The position numbers and the translations under genes are program-made. Below, piece by piece: positions 1-10,047 of a stretch of DNA of 64,000 nucleotides; within the stretch, counting starts at the first letter, position 1, and every line of letters begins with the position of its first letter. This stretch comes from Agarilytica rhodophyticola (lineage in GTDB: Bacteria; Pseudomonadota; Gammaproteobacteria; Pseudomonadales; Cellvibrionaceae), in NCBI RefSeq assembly GCF_002157225.2, contig NZ_CP020038.1, positions 4,618,501-4,682,500 on the forward strand. Direction: 5' to 3'. The notes beneath the pieces are model-generated. The model was not told the origin of the DNA and did no database searches. It saw nothing but the letters and a program-made list of their open reading frames with translations.

Positions 1-36
1 ATTAACATTAATAAAACCCTCCCTAGGAAATAGTAT

Positions 37-351
37 ATGAACTTAAAAGTATTAGTTTCAGCAATAGTTATGACAGCCCTACCCTTTGCAGCTCACGCAG
101 CCGGCGATGCCGCGGCAGGAAAGGCAAAATCCGTTGCGTGTGCATCATGTCACGGAGCTGACGGTAAAGCTCCAATCCCAACCTACCCAAACTTGGCAGG
201 TCAGAATCCTAAATATATTGAATTGGCATTAAAAGCATACAAAACAGGCCAGCGCACAGGTGGCCAAGCGGCAATTATGACAGGCATGGCAGCGCCATTG
301 AGTGATGCCGATATTGCCAACTTAGCAGCGTATTACGCTTCGCTAAAATAG
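37..351 (+). CDS. Class I c-type cytochrome (c553/c4-like), periplasmic
   Basis: A 104-residue secreted monohaem cytochrome that should carry electrons in the periplasm. Residues 1-21 form a Sec signal peptide ending in AHA. The haem-attachment motif CASCH is at residues 35-39, and M81 or M84 in the [10 protein letters not shown] segment is the likely axial ligand. This layout and size fit single-domain cytochrome c553 or half of a c4. The ATG at 37 follows an AGGAAA-like Shine-Dalgarno. The gene faces the convergent recJ. Its redox partner cannot be told from the window because the upstream neighbour is outside it. Confidence 0.9.
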   Translation: MNLKVLVSAIVMTALPFAAHAAGDAAAGKAKSVACASCHGADGKAPIPTYPNLAGQNPKYIELALKAYKTGQRTGGQAAIMTGMAAPLSDADIANLAAYYASLK

Positions 352-362
352 TGTTATACGGT

Positions 363-381
363 GTGAGGGCCATCCCCTCAC
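363..381. terminator. Stem-loop downstream of the cytochrome gene
   Basis: GTGAGGG and CCCTCAC can pair around a short loop just after the cytochrome stop. The tract that follows is pyrimidine-rich but not a clean T run, so this is a weak candidate terminator. Confidence 0.4.
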
Positions 382-497
382 GCCCCCTTTATATCTCTAC
401 ATACCTCTACACATCGATATTCTCTAGCCCTGGCCATATTGATTTAAGCATTTGATCACAGTGCGTCACTCACAACGATCATAAAGCAAGCAACCCT

Positions 498-2234
498 TCA
501 CAACGCTTCGATATAGGAAACTAATAACTGTACCTTCACATTACCGCGAAATTCATTAACGTCTAGTTGATAAGCAATACGCACTGACTTTGCAGCATTA
601 TTCGGCCAGTCATTAAGGTCGATATTAAATGCAATGGCATCCAAAACATTGCTAGAATAAGGCTCTAATGACAGCACAAGTTTTAGATGCTTTTCCCCTA
701 CGATGCGCTGTTGCACGATATAGAAGACACCATCAAAAACAGGCTCGGGAAATACCTGTCCCCAGGGGCCTGCGTTCTTAATTGCCAAAGCTAAATCGAG
801 AGTTAATAACTGGGCTGGCAGTAACCCATCACTCATCACTACGGGCTCACCAATTTCTTCATCTAGATGATGCCCCACCACAAGATTGAAAGCCTGTTTA
901 AATTGCTCTAGCTTCTCAGCTTTTAGTGACATACCAGCGGCCATGGCATGGCCGCCGAACTTTTCCAGTAACCCCGGGTTTAGTGCCGCCACTTCATCGA
1001 GAACATCCCGTAAGTGAATTCCAGGTATTGATCGACCAGAGCCTTTAAGCTCTCCGTTATCGGCGTCCGCAAATATAATAGTGGGACGATGCAAACGATC
1101 TTTAATTCGCGAGGCAAGAATACCGATAACACCTTGATGCCAGTCGCTCTTATACAGACACACACCGTTTGCTTGCCGTCCTAGTTCATCATCAGAAAAG
1201 CTTTGTAATAAATTTACCGCTTCTTTTTGCATGGAAGCTTCAATACTTTTACGGTCGCGATTTAAATCATCAAGTTCTTTGGCAAGATTTAGGGCTTCAT
1301 ATTTATTATCTGTTAGTAGACAGCGAATACCCAAAGACATATCGTCGAGGCGACCGGCAGCATTGAGACGAGGCCCAACAGCAAAGCCAAGGTCAGAGGA
1401 AGATAAACGATGCATTTCTCGACCAGCGATATTAAATAACGCTGTAATCCCCGGTATGGCCTTATTCGCACGCATACGCTGTAAACCTGTCGCCACTAGA
1501 ATCCTGTTGTTATAGTCTAAAGGCACAACGTCAGCAACAGTTCCTAACGCGACGATATCAAGAAATACTGCCATATTAGGTTCTGGGATATTCTTGTCAG
1601 CAAACCAGTTTTTATCTCGCAACGCGGAGCGCAAAGCTGACATCACATAGAAAATAACGCCAACACCAGCAAGGTTTTTACTGGAGAATTCACAACCATG
1701 CTGGTTAGGATTGACGATAGCATCAGCCGACGGGGTCTCCTGCCCAGGTAAGTGATGATCAGTTACCAGAACTTTTATCCCCTTAGCTTTCGCGGCGTTA
1801 ACACCAGCAATACTAGAAATACCATTGTCTACTGTAACGATAAGATCAGGTTTCATTTCCTCGGCAACAGCGACGATTTCGGGTGTTAGACCATAGCCAT
1901 AAATAAAGCGGTTAGGCACCAGAAAGTCAACGTAGACAGCACCGAAAGCCTGTAGGCAACGAACAGCTAAAGCCGTACTGGTGGCACCGTCAGCGTCAAA
2001 ATCGCCAACAATCAATATACGCTGATTATTTTCCAGTGCATTAACAAGTAAAGCGATGGCCTCATCAAGCCCCTTCAGCAATTTGGGGCCTTGTAAATTT
2101 TTTAGCGAATAATTGTTATGTTCACCATATATTGCCCCACGAGAAGCAAAGATATTATGCAAAATAGCATCGGTAGAATGTATTTGCTCTGTATCATTAG
2201 CAGCGTTCGAGCGACGTTTTATTACTTTTTTCAT
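498..2234 (-). CDS. recJ: Single-stranded-DNA-specific exonuclease RecJ
   Basis: RecJ degrades single-stranded DNA 5' to 3' in recombination and mismatch repair. The DHH phosphoesterase motifs are visible: DFDADG at residues 78-83, VDNG at 135-138 and DHH at 159-161. The DHHA1 region follows (GGHAMAAGMSL near residue 425), then the C-terminal OB-like domain. At 578 residues it is full length. It lies downstream of thrC on the same strand, but a strong terminator at 2324-2348 separates them, so it probably has its own promoter. A recJ-thrC-hom-dsbC neighbourhood is known in Pseudomonas. Confidence 0.97.
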   Translation of the reverse strand: MKKVIKRRSNAANDTEQIHSTDAILHNIFASRGAIYGEHNNYSLKNLQGPKLLKGLDEAIALLVNALENNQRILIVGDFDADGATSTALAVRCLQAFGAVYVDFLVPNRFIYGYGLTPEIVAVAEEMKPDLIVTVDNGISSIAGVNAAKAKGIKVLVTDHHLPGQETPSADAIVNPNQHGCEFSSKNLAGVGVIFYVMSALRSALRDKNWFADKNIPEPNMAVFLDIVALGTVADVVPLDYNNRILVATGLQRMRANKAIPGITALFNIAGREMHRLSSSDLGFAVGPRLNAAGRLDDMSLGIRCLLTDNKYEALNLAKELDDLNRDRKSIEASMQKEAVNLLQSFSDDELGRQANGVCLYKSDWHQGVIGILASRIKDRLHRPTIIFADADNGELKGSGRSIPGIHLRDVLDEVAALNPGLLEKFGGHAMAAGMSLKAEKLEQFKQAFNLVVGHHLDEEIGEPVVMSDGLLPAQLLTLDLALAIKNAGPWGQVFPEPVFDGVFYIVQQRIVGEKHLKLVLSLEPYSSNVLDAIAFNIDLNDWPNNAAKSVRIAYQLDVNEFRGNVKVQLLVSYIEAL

Positions 2235-2323
2235 AGCACACTAACAGCGTTAATTTGAGTTAATTTTTTAGAACAGGTATGCACAATGGGTAATGAGAAA
2301 TAATCTTCACAGGCTTAAAATAC

Positions 2324-2348
2324 AAAAAACGCTCCCAAAGGAGCGTTT
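2324..2348 (-). terminator. Rho-independent terminator of hom-thrC
   Basis: On the minus strand a stem AAACGCTCC/GGAGCGTTT with a TTTG loop is followed directly by a T run. It lies 33 nt after the thrC stop. Confidence 0.85.
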
Positions 2349-2380
2349 AAGATACAATAAGCAATTTCAAAGCAGCTCTA

Positions 2381-3778
2381 TTAAGCACTCATATTTGCGG
2401 CAATAAAATCGTGTACAACTTTAATATCATTTTCTAAAACATCAAATTTCTCTTCACGAGAAAATAAGTCACGCATATGATGAGGTAAAGCGGGTTCTTT
2501 AGCTTGGCCGGCCTTCTTTACAGCTTCCGGGAATTTAGCCGGGTGAGCTGTGGCCAAACATATCATCGGCGTTGTCATAGAACGACGTGTTTTTCTCGCG
2601 GCTTGTAAGCCTATCGCCGTATGCGGATCGAGTAAGTATTCAGTATTTTCAAATACATCTTGAATCACACTCAGAGTCTTTTCATCACCAACGCGACAGC
2701 TGCTAAACAACTGACGAGCCTTTGACAAAGCCTCTTCTTTTAATACCATCTCACCAGATTTAAAATCTTCCATCAGTTGTTTAATGGCAGCGCCATCACG
2801 ATCATAGAGTTCAAACAACATACGCTCAAAATTACTCGACACCATTATGTCCATGCTCGGTGATAATGAGTGGATCAAAGGCTTCATGGAGTGATCATTG
2901 GCACTAATGCAGCGATGTAAAATATCGTTATCATTGGTAGCAATCACGAGCTGCTCAATGGGAAGGCCCATACGTTTTGCTAAATAGCCTGCGAAAATAT
3001 CGCCAAAATTTCCGGTGGGCACCGAGAAAGACACAGCTCGATGAGGTGCACCGAGAGAAATACCGGCATAAAAATAATAGACGATTTGCGCCATGATGCG
3101 CGCCCAGTTAATCGAATTAACGGCCACCAGCTGTCGGCCATCGGGCAAAAAGGATTGGTCAGCGAAGCTGGATTTCACCATTTTCTGGCAATCATCAAAA
3201 TTACCTTGTAAGGCAATATTGTGGACATTTTTCTCTATTACGCTGGTCATTTGCTTGCGCTGAACATCAGACACACGGCCGTGGGGGTGCAAGATAAAAA
3301 TGTCTACATTCTCACACTGGCGGCAGCCTTCGATAGCAGCAGAACCAGTATCGCCGGATGTTGCTCCCATAATGACTACTTTTTGTTGGCGCTTATCCAG
3401 AATATAGTCGAGTAAGTTTCCTAAAAATTGTAAGGCGAAATCTTTAAACGCTAAGGTAGGCCCTTGAAACAACTCCAATATCCATTCGTTGTGCCCTGTT
3501 TGAACAAGTGGCGCGATACCGTCGTGGCGGAATGTACTGTAGGACTTTTCAATAATTGCCTTTAAATCAGCCTTGGGGATTTCACCATCGACAAAAGGCG
3601 CAATAATTTTGTAGGCCAACTCTTGGTAATTTAAATTACTCCAACTGGCGATTTCGCTCTGGCTAAATTCAGGGAATTTTTCTGGCAGATACAAACCGCC
3701 ATCCTCAGCAAGACCTGTGAGTATGACATCTTCAAAATTTAAACTCGGCGACTCACCACGTGTACTAATATATTTCAC
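2381..3778 (-). CDS. thrC: Threonine synthase
   Basis: A PLP enzyme that converts O-phosphohomoserine to threonine, the last step of threonine synthesis. The N-terminal threonine-synthase domain begins MKYISTRGESP. The PLP lysine is K112 in LAFKDFALQFLG, and a phosphate-binding GATSGDTGSAA segment follows near residue 138. Its 465 residues match the long (type 2) bacterial form. The start codon is GTG at 3778, preceded by an AAGAG-like ribosome site. It lies 40 nt downstream of hom, so the two are very likely co-transcribed. Confidence 0.97.
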   Translation of the reverse strand: MKYISTRGESPSLNFEDVILTGLAEDGGLYLPEKFPEFSQSEIASWSNLNYQELAYKIIAPFVDGEIPKADLKAIIEKSYSTFRHDGIAPLVQTGHNEWILELFQGPTLAFKDFALQFLGNLLDYILDKRQQKVVIMGATSGDTGSAAIEGCRQCENVDIFILHPHGRVSDVQRKQMTSVIEKNVHNIALQGNFDDCQKMVKSSFADQSFLPDGRQLVAVNSINWARIMAQIVYYFYAGISLGAPHRAVSFSVPTGNFGDIFAGYLAKRMGLPIEQLVIATNDNDILHRCISANDHSMKPLIHSLSPSMDIMVSSNFERMLFELYDRDGAAIKQLMEDFKSGEMVLKEEALSKARQLFSSCRVGDEKTLSVIQDVFENTEYLLDPHTAIGLQAARKTRRSMTTPMICLATAHPAKFPEAVKKAGQAKEPALPHHMRDLFSREEKFDVLENDIKVVHDFIAANMSA

Positions 3779-3818
3779 GGCGTACTCTTTCTGTTAACGA
3801 GAATTATTGTTTCAAAAT

Positions 3819-5126
3819 TTATTTCAAAAGTTCCACACGTATTCGGACAATTTTACCGGCGACAGAATCTAAATCTTCAATTTTCTCAATAGCACCGATA
3901 ATATCACGTTCGAGAGCACGGTTAGTTAGCAGAATAACCGAAACCAGATCCTGCCCCTCACGTGGCTCTTTTTGTATTAGTGCTTCAATACTAATACCTG
4001 CCTGACTTATGATTTGAGCAATACTTGATAAAACCCCTGGCTTATCTTCTACGGAGATTCTCAAATAATAAGAAGTTTGAGTCTCTTCTATGGGCAAAAC
4101 ATCGAAGCTATTTAAACACTCACTTGAAAAACCTAAATGCGGCACATTGGATTCTACCGTTTCTTTGCACAAACGGCTAACACGCACAATATCAGCGATA
4201 ACAGCAGAAGCAGTCGCCTCTGAACCGGCTCCAGCGCCATAGTATAGTGTTGGGCCAACAGCATCACCTTTAACCATGATGGCATTCATAACACCATCGA
4301 CACTGGCAATAATTTGGTTTTTCGGAATAAGTGTAGGATGCACTCGAAGTTCAACAGCATTATTTTCGCGACGGCGAGTAATCCCTAGATGTTTAATGCT
4401 ATAGCCTAATTCATCGGCATAGTTAACATCTATAGTAGAGATCTTGCTAATACCTTCGGTGAAAACTTTGTCGAACTGTAATGGGATACCAAAGGCGATA
4501 GAAGACAAAATAACAAGCTTATGTGCTGCATCAATTCCCTCTACATCGAAGGTTGGGTCTGCCTCAGCATAACCTAAAGCTTGGGCTTCTTTTAAGACAT
4601 CTTCAAAATCTCGGCCTTTATCCCGCATTTCTGTGAGAATAAAGTTTCCAGTTCCATTAATAATACCTACCAGCCATTCAATGCTATTAGCCACCAACCC
4701 CTCACGAAGGGCGCTGATAATCGGGATACCACCAGCGACAGCGGCCTCATACGAGACTGTCACGCTATTTTGTTTAGCGATTTCAAACAACTCATTACCG
4801 AACTCAGCTATTAACGCTTTGTTAGCAGTCACCACATGCTTACCATTTTGTAGTGCCGTGGCCACTAAATCTTTGGCCACAGTAACACCGCCAATCAACT
4901 CAACCAAAATATCAACTTCAGGGTCATTAGCAACCGCAAAGATATCCTTGCTGATTCTTGTACCCCCAGTATTACAGGCCGGATTATCGCGACGCGCGCC
5001 AATATGAGAAATAACAATTTCGCACCCTGCCCTCGCTCGAATAGTACTTAGATTTCGTGTCAGAACATTAAATGTTCCACTACCAACGGTTCCCAAACCA
5101 CATACGCCTATATTCACGCGCTTCAA
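3819..5126 (-). CDS. hom: Homoserine dehydrogenase
   Basis: Reduces aspartate semialdehyde to homoserine with NAD(P)H at the branch point to threonine and methionine. The Rossmann motif GVCGLGTVGSGT is at residues 7-18. The catalytic homoserine-dehydrogenase domain lies in the middle (GIINGTGNFILTEM). A C-terminal ACT domain (about 355-430, beginning YYLRISVEDKPGVL) implies threonine feedback control. The start is read as TTG at 5126 because AGAGGA lies 8 nt upstream; a GTG two codons later is the alternative. First gene of the hom-thrC pair. Confidence 0.96.
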   Translation of the reverse strand: MKRVNIGVCGLGTVGSGTFNVLTRNLSTIRARAGCEIVISHIGARRDNPACNTGGTRISKDIFAVANDPEVDILVELIGGVTVAKDLVATALQNGKHVVTANKALIAEFGNELFEIAKQNSVTVSYEAAVAGGIPIISALREGLVANSIEWLVGIINGTGNFILTEMRDKGRDFEDVLKEAQALGYAEADPTFDVEGIDAAHKLVILSSIAFGIPLQFDKVFTEGISKISTIDVNYADELGYSIKHLGITRRRENNAVELRVHPTLIPKNQIIASVDGVMNAIMVKGDAVGPTLYYGAGAGSEATASAVIADIVRVSRLCKETVESNVPHLGFSSECLNSFDVLPIEETQTSYYLRISVEDKPGVLSSIAQIISQAGISIEALIQKEPREGQDLVSVILLTNRALERDIIGAIEKIEDLDSVAGKIVRIRVELLK

Positions 5127-5308
5127 AGTTTTTTCCTCTGCAATCTCTCAAATAGACATTTTTTGTGTAGAAGCCATTTTATAACAGCTGTACTTGCTGG
5201 TAAGGCGTTCGCACGTTATCAAACAGCTTCTAGGCAAAAAAAGAAATGCAACCTTACTGAGGCAAGATGACGGTGTCAATGGAGTTAGAAGATGATACTA
5301 GGAGAGAA

Positions 5309-5337
5309 AGGTGAGACCTTGCTGAGTAGTCTCACCT
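5309..5337 (-). terminator. Probable terminator of dsbC
   Basis: A 9-bp stem AGGTGAGAC/GTCTCACCT lies about 25 nt after the dsbC stop. On the minus strand it is followed by a pyrimidine-rich TTTCTCTCC tract. The imperfect T run lowers confidence. Confidence 0.55.
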
Positions 5338-5361
5338 GAGGGATTTTAGATCGAGAGTAAA

Positions 5362-6150
5362 TTAAATACCGAGAGTCTGAGCCAGTTTCTCAGCAGGCAT
5401 ATAACCGGGAATTAACTCACCAGATTCTAATACAATGGCAGGAGTGCCATTTAAACCTGCACGAATACCAATGTTAAATTGCTCTTCAACAGGGTTATTA
5501 CTACATACATTTTCAGGAATTTCGCCACCTGCTTTAAGTGTGCTTAGCGCATTTAAACGATCATCTGCACACCAGGCTGATGCGATCTTCTTATAGGAAT
5601 TGGAACCAATACCCGCGCGAGGATACGCCAAGTATTTAACTTCAATACCTAGCTCGTTCATTTTAGCCATTTCATTATGTAACTTACGGCAGTAGCCACA
5701 ATCAACATCGGTAAAAACAACCACACTTGCTTTCACTTCACCTTTAGGAGAAAAAACGATCATATCGTCTTTTTTAACGGAGGCAATAAGTTCAGCCCTT
5801 GGTCCGTTGGATTGTTGCTCAGTGACATTAACAATACGCTGTCCCTCAATCTGGAATAAATCACCAACGAAGAAAAAATCACCTTTACCTACCGCATATA
5901 CAGACCCTTTACCCTCAAAGAATACTTGGTATACGTCTTTAACGTCTGTCGTCAATACATCCATCACTTTAAGATCTGAACGAGCCGCTGAGAACTTCTT
6001 GCTAATAGCATCGACAACTTGTTTTGAAACTTTAGTTTGTGGTTTTGTTTTTTCGGAGCTGGCTTCAGCATAAGCCTGCGCCTGAAAACCAAAAAGCGTA
6101 AGGACTGTTGCAGCTGTTGCAACATACGAAATCAAGCGTGAAAAGGTCAC
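5362..6150 (-). CDS. dsbC: Thiol:disulfide interchange protein DsbC, periplasmic disulfide isomerase
   Basis: A periplasmic isomerase that corrects wrong disulfides in secreted proteins. It has a signal peptide (residues 1-28, AQAYAEA cleavage region), an N-terminal dimerisation domain (about 40-120), and a thioredoxin-fold domain with the redox motif CGYC at 151-154 and a later cis-proline GTPAIV. CGYC is the usual DsbC active site. The start is GTG at 6150 with GAGG 8 nt upstream. In Pseudomonas xerD normally lies between dsbC and the rplS operon. No such gene is present here. Confidence 0.95.
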   Translation of the reverse strand: MTFSRLISYVATAATVLTLFGFQAQAYAEASSEKTKPQTKVSKQVVDAISKKFSAARSDLKVMDVLTTDVKDVYQVFFEGKGSVYAVGKGDFFFVGDLFQIEGQRIVNVTEQQSNGPRAELIASVKKDDMIVFSPKGEVKASVVVFTDVDCGYCRKLHNEMAKMNELGIEVKYLAYPRAGIGSNSYKKIASAWCADDRLNALSTLKAGGEIPENVCSNNPVEEQFNIGIRAGLNGTPAIVLESGELIPGYMPAEKLAQTLGI

Positions 6151-6350
6151 GGAATATACCTCGGCAATTGTTTTAGTTGGTCTCTTTGATGACCAAAGTT
6201 ATGTATAGTTCCTTATAGAATAAGGTTTATATTAAAAAATATTCATCAAAATAAAGCGACTATAAAAAAGCAGAAAGTAGCTCAATACTAATTTGAGCGC
6301 CAACCTACTCATCTATAAATCGCCGTCAAGTATTGTATATTTTTAGGCAT

Positions 6351-6377
6351 AAAAAAAGCGGCTAATGCCGCTTTTTT
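6351..6377 (-). terminator. Strong terminator of the rpsP-rimM-trmD-rplS operon
   Basis: The stem AAGCGGC/GCCGCTT with a TAAT loop is flanked by A and T runs on both sides, a classic rho-independent terminator. It begins 17 nt after the rplS stop. Confidence 0.9.
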
Positions 6378-6393
6378 AAATTTTTCAAAAGAC

Positions 6394-6750
6394 CTAGCCC
6401 AACTTCTCTTTAATACGAGCAGCACGGCCAGTAAGTTCGCGAAGATAGTAAAGCTTAGCTTGTCGCACATCGCCACGACGCTTAACTTTAATGCTATCAA
6501 CAAGCTTGCTATGCAATTGGAAGGTACGCTCAACACCAATACCATGAGAGATCTTGCGCACGATAAAGGCAGAATTAATCCCTCTATTGCGACGACTAAT
6601 AACAACACCCTCGAACGCCTGTAGACGCTCGCGATTACCTTCTTTTACTTTTACCTGGACAACAATAGTATCGCCTGGGCTGAACTCTGGAACATCTTTT
6701 TTCAGCTGTTCACTTTCCAGTTCTTGGATAATTTTATTACTAGAACTCAT
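6394..6750 (-). CDS. rplS: 50S ribosomal protein L19
   Basis: Structural protein of the large ribosomal subunit at the 30S-50S interface. The 118-residue product begins [12 protein letters not shown] and contains the L19 signature ([21 protein letters not shown]). An upstream in-frame ATG at 6783 would add 11 residues, but the ATG at 6750 has an AGGAG ribosome site at ideal spacing and matches the normal L19 N-terminus. Last gene of the rpsP-rimM-trmD-rplS operon, 44 nt after trmD. Confidence 0.97.
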   Translation of the reverse strand: MSSSNKIIQELESEQLKKDVPEFSPGDTIVVQVKVKEGNRERLQAFEGVVISRRNRGINSAFIVRKISHGIGVERTFQLHSKLVDSIKVKRRGDVRQAKLYYLRELTGRAARIKEKLG

Positions 6751-6794
6751 GGTTTGCTCCTGATTAGCAAGATAAAGCCTCACGGCTAAATTTT

Positions 6795-7559
6795 TTACTT
6801 TTGCTCCTGAAGATACTCTTTTAATAAAGCTTCCTGAGCGTCAGTTAACTTAATTTTTTCCAGCAAATCAGGTCGTCTATCTGCGGTTCGTCCTAACGCC
6901 TGTTTCATTCGCCAGTTTTCAATTCTTTTATGGTCACCAGAAAGTAAAACCTCTGGCACCTTACGACCGTTTAGTATTTCCGGCCTAGTATAATGAGCAC
7001 AATCCAAAAGACCATTCTCAAAGGAGTCTTGCTCTGCAGATTTTGCATCACCAATAGCTCCAGGTAAGCGCCTTATAAGAGCATCCAACAGCACCATTGC
7101 TGGCAGCTCACCACCGCTTAATACATAGTCTCCAATGGACCACTCTTCATCCACTTCATCTTCAATAAAGCGTTCATCTACACCTTCATATCGACCAGCA
7201 ATCAACACTAAGTTTTTATGCTGAGCTAAAGTATTAATGCTTTGCCGATCTAAACGTCGTCCCTGTGGCGATAGATATATGACTCTCTGTTTATCCTTGG
7301 GCATCGGCAAATAATTTCTAGCCGCTTGCAGAGCATCTTGTAATGGCTGAACTCTCATTACCATTCCAGGCCCACCACCATAGGGCCTATCATCAACCGT
7401 ACGGTGCTTGTCCATTGCATAATCACGCGGATTAAAACACTGAACGTCAACTAAGCCTTTATCGATAGCTCGTCGAGAAATACCACTTTGTGTCAATGCA
7501 ACAAACATTTCGGGGAACAACGTTACCACTGCAGCTTGTAGCATGTATTCTTGGGTCAT
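6795..7559 (-). CDS. trmD: tRNA (guanine-N1)-methyltransferase TrmD
   Basis: Methylates G37 of tRNAs that read CNN codons, using S-adenosylmethionine, and so prevents +1 frameshifting. The SPOUT deep-knot segment is visible ([13 protein letters not shown], then [13 protein letters not shown] and [15 protein letters not shown]), followed by the C-terminal tRNA-binding domain. At 254 residues it is full length. Its ATG directly abuts the rimM stop, indicating translational coupling. A second in-frame ATG lies five codons in. Confidence 0.97.
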   Translation of the reverse strand: MTQEYMLQAAVVTLFPEMFVALTQSGISRRAIDKGLVDVQCFNPRDYAMDKHRTVDDRPYGGGPGMVMRVQPLQDALQAARNYLPMPKDKQRVIYLSPQGRRLDRQSINTLAQHKNLVLIAGRYEGVDERFIEDEVDEEWSIGDYVLSGGELPAMVLLDALIRRLPGAIGDAKSAEQDSFENGLLDCAHYTRPEILNGRKVPEVLLSGDHKRIENWRMKQALGRTADRRPDLLEKIKLTDAQEALLKEYLQEQK

Positions 7560-8099
7560 TTAAAAATCAGGATCCCAGCTCACCCAAATTTCGCCAGCTT
7601 CTGTATCTACACTCAGTACATACTCATCTGGCGCATACGGGATTAAACGCTCCCGCTCATCAATACTGGATTCATCAGACGACACCACAAGCACATCATT
7701 AGCGCCTGTCTCCATCAGTTTCGACACCCGGCCCAGAATAGATTCCTGCCCCTGGTATTTATTGATGACCTTTAGCCCAATCAGCTGATGCCAGTAAAAT
7801 TCATTGTCTTCCAGCTCTGGCATCTGGCTTCGCTCCACAGCAACATTCGATAACGTATACTGCGCAGCTACATCGCGATCGTCTATTCCTTTAAAGTGGA
7901 CAATTAAAGTACCACCATTGAACTGATAGTCGTCGACTTCAAACTCTTTCACACCATGACGGGTTTTCACCCACCAAGGGGAATAACTTACAATATTCTC
8001 TGCAGGATCGGTATTTGAGTTGACTTTAAGCCAGCCCTTAACGCCGAAAACCCCTGCAATACGCCCCACATCAACCAGATTAGAGCGGTGGCTAGACAC
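7560..8099 (-). CDS. rimM: 16S rRNA processing protein RimM
   Basis: Assists maturation of the 30S head domain by binding S19 near 16S helices. The N-terminal RimM domain (VGRIAGVFGVKGWLKVNS) and the C-terminal PRC-barrel-like half (EFYWHQLIGLKV; LIPYAPDEYVLSVD) are clear, and 179 residues is normal. The start is GTG at 8099, 8 nt after the rpsP stop, inside the conserved ribosomal/tRNA-modification operon. Confidence 0.96.
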   Translation of the reverse strand: MSSHRSNLVDVGRIAGVFGVKGWLKVNSNTDPAENIVSYSPWWVKTRHGVKEFEVDDYQFNGGTLIVHFKGIDDRDVAAQYTLSNVAVERSQMPELEDNEFYWHQLIGLKVINKYQGQESILGRVSKLMETGANDVLVVSSDESSIDERERLIPYAPDEYVLSVDTEAGEIWVSWDPDF

Positions 8100-8107
8100 A
8101 GTTAAAA

Positions 8108-8356
8108 CTAAGCCGCTTTAGCGTTGCCTTTTACCAAGTTAGCAACTCGATCTGAAACTTGAGCACCTTTAGAAACCCAGTGTTCATAACGCTCTAAGTC
8201 TATGCGTAAACGCTCTTCTTTACCGCGAGCAACAGGGTTAAAGAAACCAACGCGCTCAAGAAAACGACCATCGCGAGAGTTACGGCTATCAGTAACGGAA
8301 ATGTGGTAAAAAGGACGTTTTTTCGAACCGCCGCGAGATAGTCTAATAGTTACCAT
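8108..8356 (-). CDS. rpsP: 30S ribosomal protein S16
   Basis: First gene of the rpsP-rimM-trmD-rplS operon. The 82-residue protein starts [20 protein letters not shown], the S16 signature, and carries the GFFNPVA segment. ATG at 8356 is preceded by a TAGGA-type ribosome site. S16 binds 16S rRNA early in 30S assembly. The operon promoter should lie in the 8357-8602 gap, where I see no clear -35/-10 pair. Confidence 0.98.
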   Translation of the reverse strand: MVTIRLSRGGSKKRPFYHISVTDSRNSRDGRFLERVGFFNPVARGKEERLRIDLERYEHWVSKGAQVSDRVANLVKGNAKAA

Positions 8357-8602
8357 GTATACATAATCCTATGAATTCTTGAATGTTCAAATCTGTATGG
8401 CTCATTTATTAGCGCCTAATTTATTTAGACTTAGATATAACAATGTACAAAGAGCCACCTACGAAAGGCGGCGTAGTCTAATTGAAAGACACGTCAATGT
8501 ATAGTAGTAATCGCCTTCAAATGCGAAAAAGTTTATGCCAATAATAGTTTCGGTTTGCCCATCGCAAACGAGCATCATTAAAATGGCTTGGGTCGTGAGG
8601 TT

Positions 8603-9997
8603 TTACTGACCAAAGCCAGGGGGCAAACCACCGCCGCCGCCAGGAGGCATGCCACCAGGAAACATGCCGCCCATGCCCCGCATCATCTTGGTTAAGCCGC
8701 CACCTTTCATTTTTTTCATCATTTTAGCCATCTGCTTGTGCTGTTTGATTAGGCGGTTTAAATCTTGGATTTCAGTACCCGAGCCTTTGGTAATGCGTCG
8801 TTTACGCGAACCATTGAGAATATCCGGGTTGCGTCTCTCTTCTGGCGTCATCGAGTCAATAATGGCTTCCATACTCTTAAATTGGTTGGTCATATTGGCT
8901 TGCTCTGCCAATTGCGCCATATTTCCCATGCCTGGCATTTTCTCTAGCATGGAGGCCATACCCCCCATATTTTTCATCTGCTGTAACTGATCTCTCAAAT
9001 CTTCAAGATCAAAACGTTTACCCTTTTGAACTTTCTTAACCAGTTTTTCAGCTTTTTGCTTATCTATTTTCTGTTCGGCTTCTTCAATGAGCGACATGAT
9101 GTCACCCATACCTAAAATACGAGATGCAATTCGCTCTGGATGGAAAGGCTCTAAGGCTTCTGTCTTTTCACCAACACCCAAAAACTTAATGGGCTTACCG
9201 GTAATATGGCGCACGGATAAAGCCGCCCCACCGCGGGCATCGCCATCAGTCTTAGTCAGTACAACACCGGTTAATGGCAATGCTTCATTAAAAGCTTTAG
9301 CGGTGTTGACAGCGTCCTGACCGATCATCGCATCAATAACGAATAAAGTTTCTACAGGGTTAAGTGCCTTATTCAACCCCTGAATTTCAGTCATTAACTC
9401 ATCATCAATGTGTAAACGACCCGCGGTATCGACAATCAGCACATCAGCGTGGGCCTTTTTAGCGTGCTTCAACGCCGCATTGGCAATATCAATAGGTTTC
9501 TGCTCTGATGAAGATGGGAAAAACTCCGCCTCAACCTCACCCGCCAGAGTCTCTAGTTGTTTAATAGCCGCTGGGCGATAAACATCGGCACTGGTGACAA
9601 CAACATGTTTTTTCTGTTTTTCTTTTAAGAAACGCGCAAGCTTAGCGACAGAAGTAGTTTTACCAGCCCCCTGTAACCCGGCCATCAAAATAATTGCCGG
9701 GGGTTGTTGAGCAAGGTCTAAATTTTCATTTGCCGCCCCCATAATCTCGATAAGCTCGGCTTCCACTATTTTCAAGAATTGCTGACCGGGATTAAGCGCA
9801 CGGGAGACTTCGACACCTAAAGAGCGTTTGCGCACATGGTTAATAAACTCTTTAACTACAGGCAATGCCACGTCGGCTTCAAGCAGAGCTTTACGTACTT
9901 CGCGCAAAGCGTCTTGAATATTGTCGTGGTTTAGGCGCGATTTACCACTTATCTTCTTTAGGGTTCGCGACAAGCGATCGGATAAATTCTCAAACAT
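8603..9997 (-). CDS. ffh: Signal recognition particle protein Ffh (SRP54)
   Basis: GTPase that binds signal sequences of nascent membrane proteins and delivers ribosomes to FtsY. The N domain covers about residues 1-85. The G domain has the P-loop GLQGAGKTTSVAKLA near 106-120, DTAGR near 190, and TKTDGDARGGAAL near 248. The methionine-rich M domain contains LNGSRKRRI and ends in a Gly/Pro-rich tail. At 464 residues it is full length. Transcribed away from the ypjD-like gene from a shared intergenic region. Confidence 0.98.
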   Translation of the reverse strand: MFENLSDRLSRTLKKISGKSRLNHDNIQDALREVRKALLEADVALPVVKEFINHVRKRSLGVEVSRALNPGQQFLKIVEAELIEIMGAANENLDLAQQPPAIILMAGLQGAGKTTSVAKLARFLKEKQKKHVVVTSADVYRPAAIKQLETLAGEVEAEFFPSSSEQKPIDIANAALKHAKKAHADVLIVDTAGRLHIDDELMTEIQGLNKALNPVETLFVIDAMIGQDAVNTAKAFNEALPLTGVVLTKTDGDARGGAALSVRHITGKPIKFLGVGEKTEALEPFHPERIASRILGMGDIMSLIEEAEQKIDKQKAEKLVKKVQKGKRFDLEDLRDQLQQMKNMGGMASMLEKMPGMGNMAQLAEQANMTNQFKSMEAIIDSMTPEERRNPDILNGSRKRRITKGSGTEIQDLNRLIKQHKQMAKMMKKMKGGGLTKMMRGMGGMFPGGMPPGGGGGLPPGFGQ

Positions 9998-10047
9998 AGT
10001 GACTTATCAAAACTTTTAGAGTGTGATTATTATATCGACGGAACTAG

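Noticed and set aside
6751-6783. Upstream start for L19
   Set aside because: The ATG at 6750 has the AGGAG site and gives the standard L19 N-terminus.
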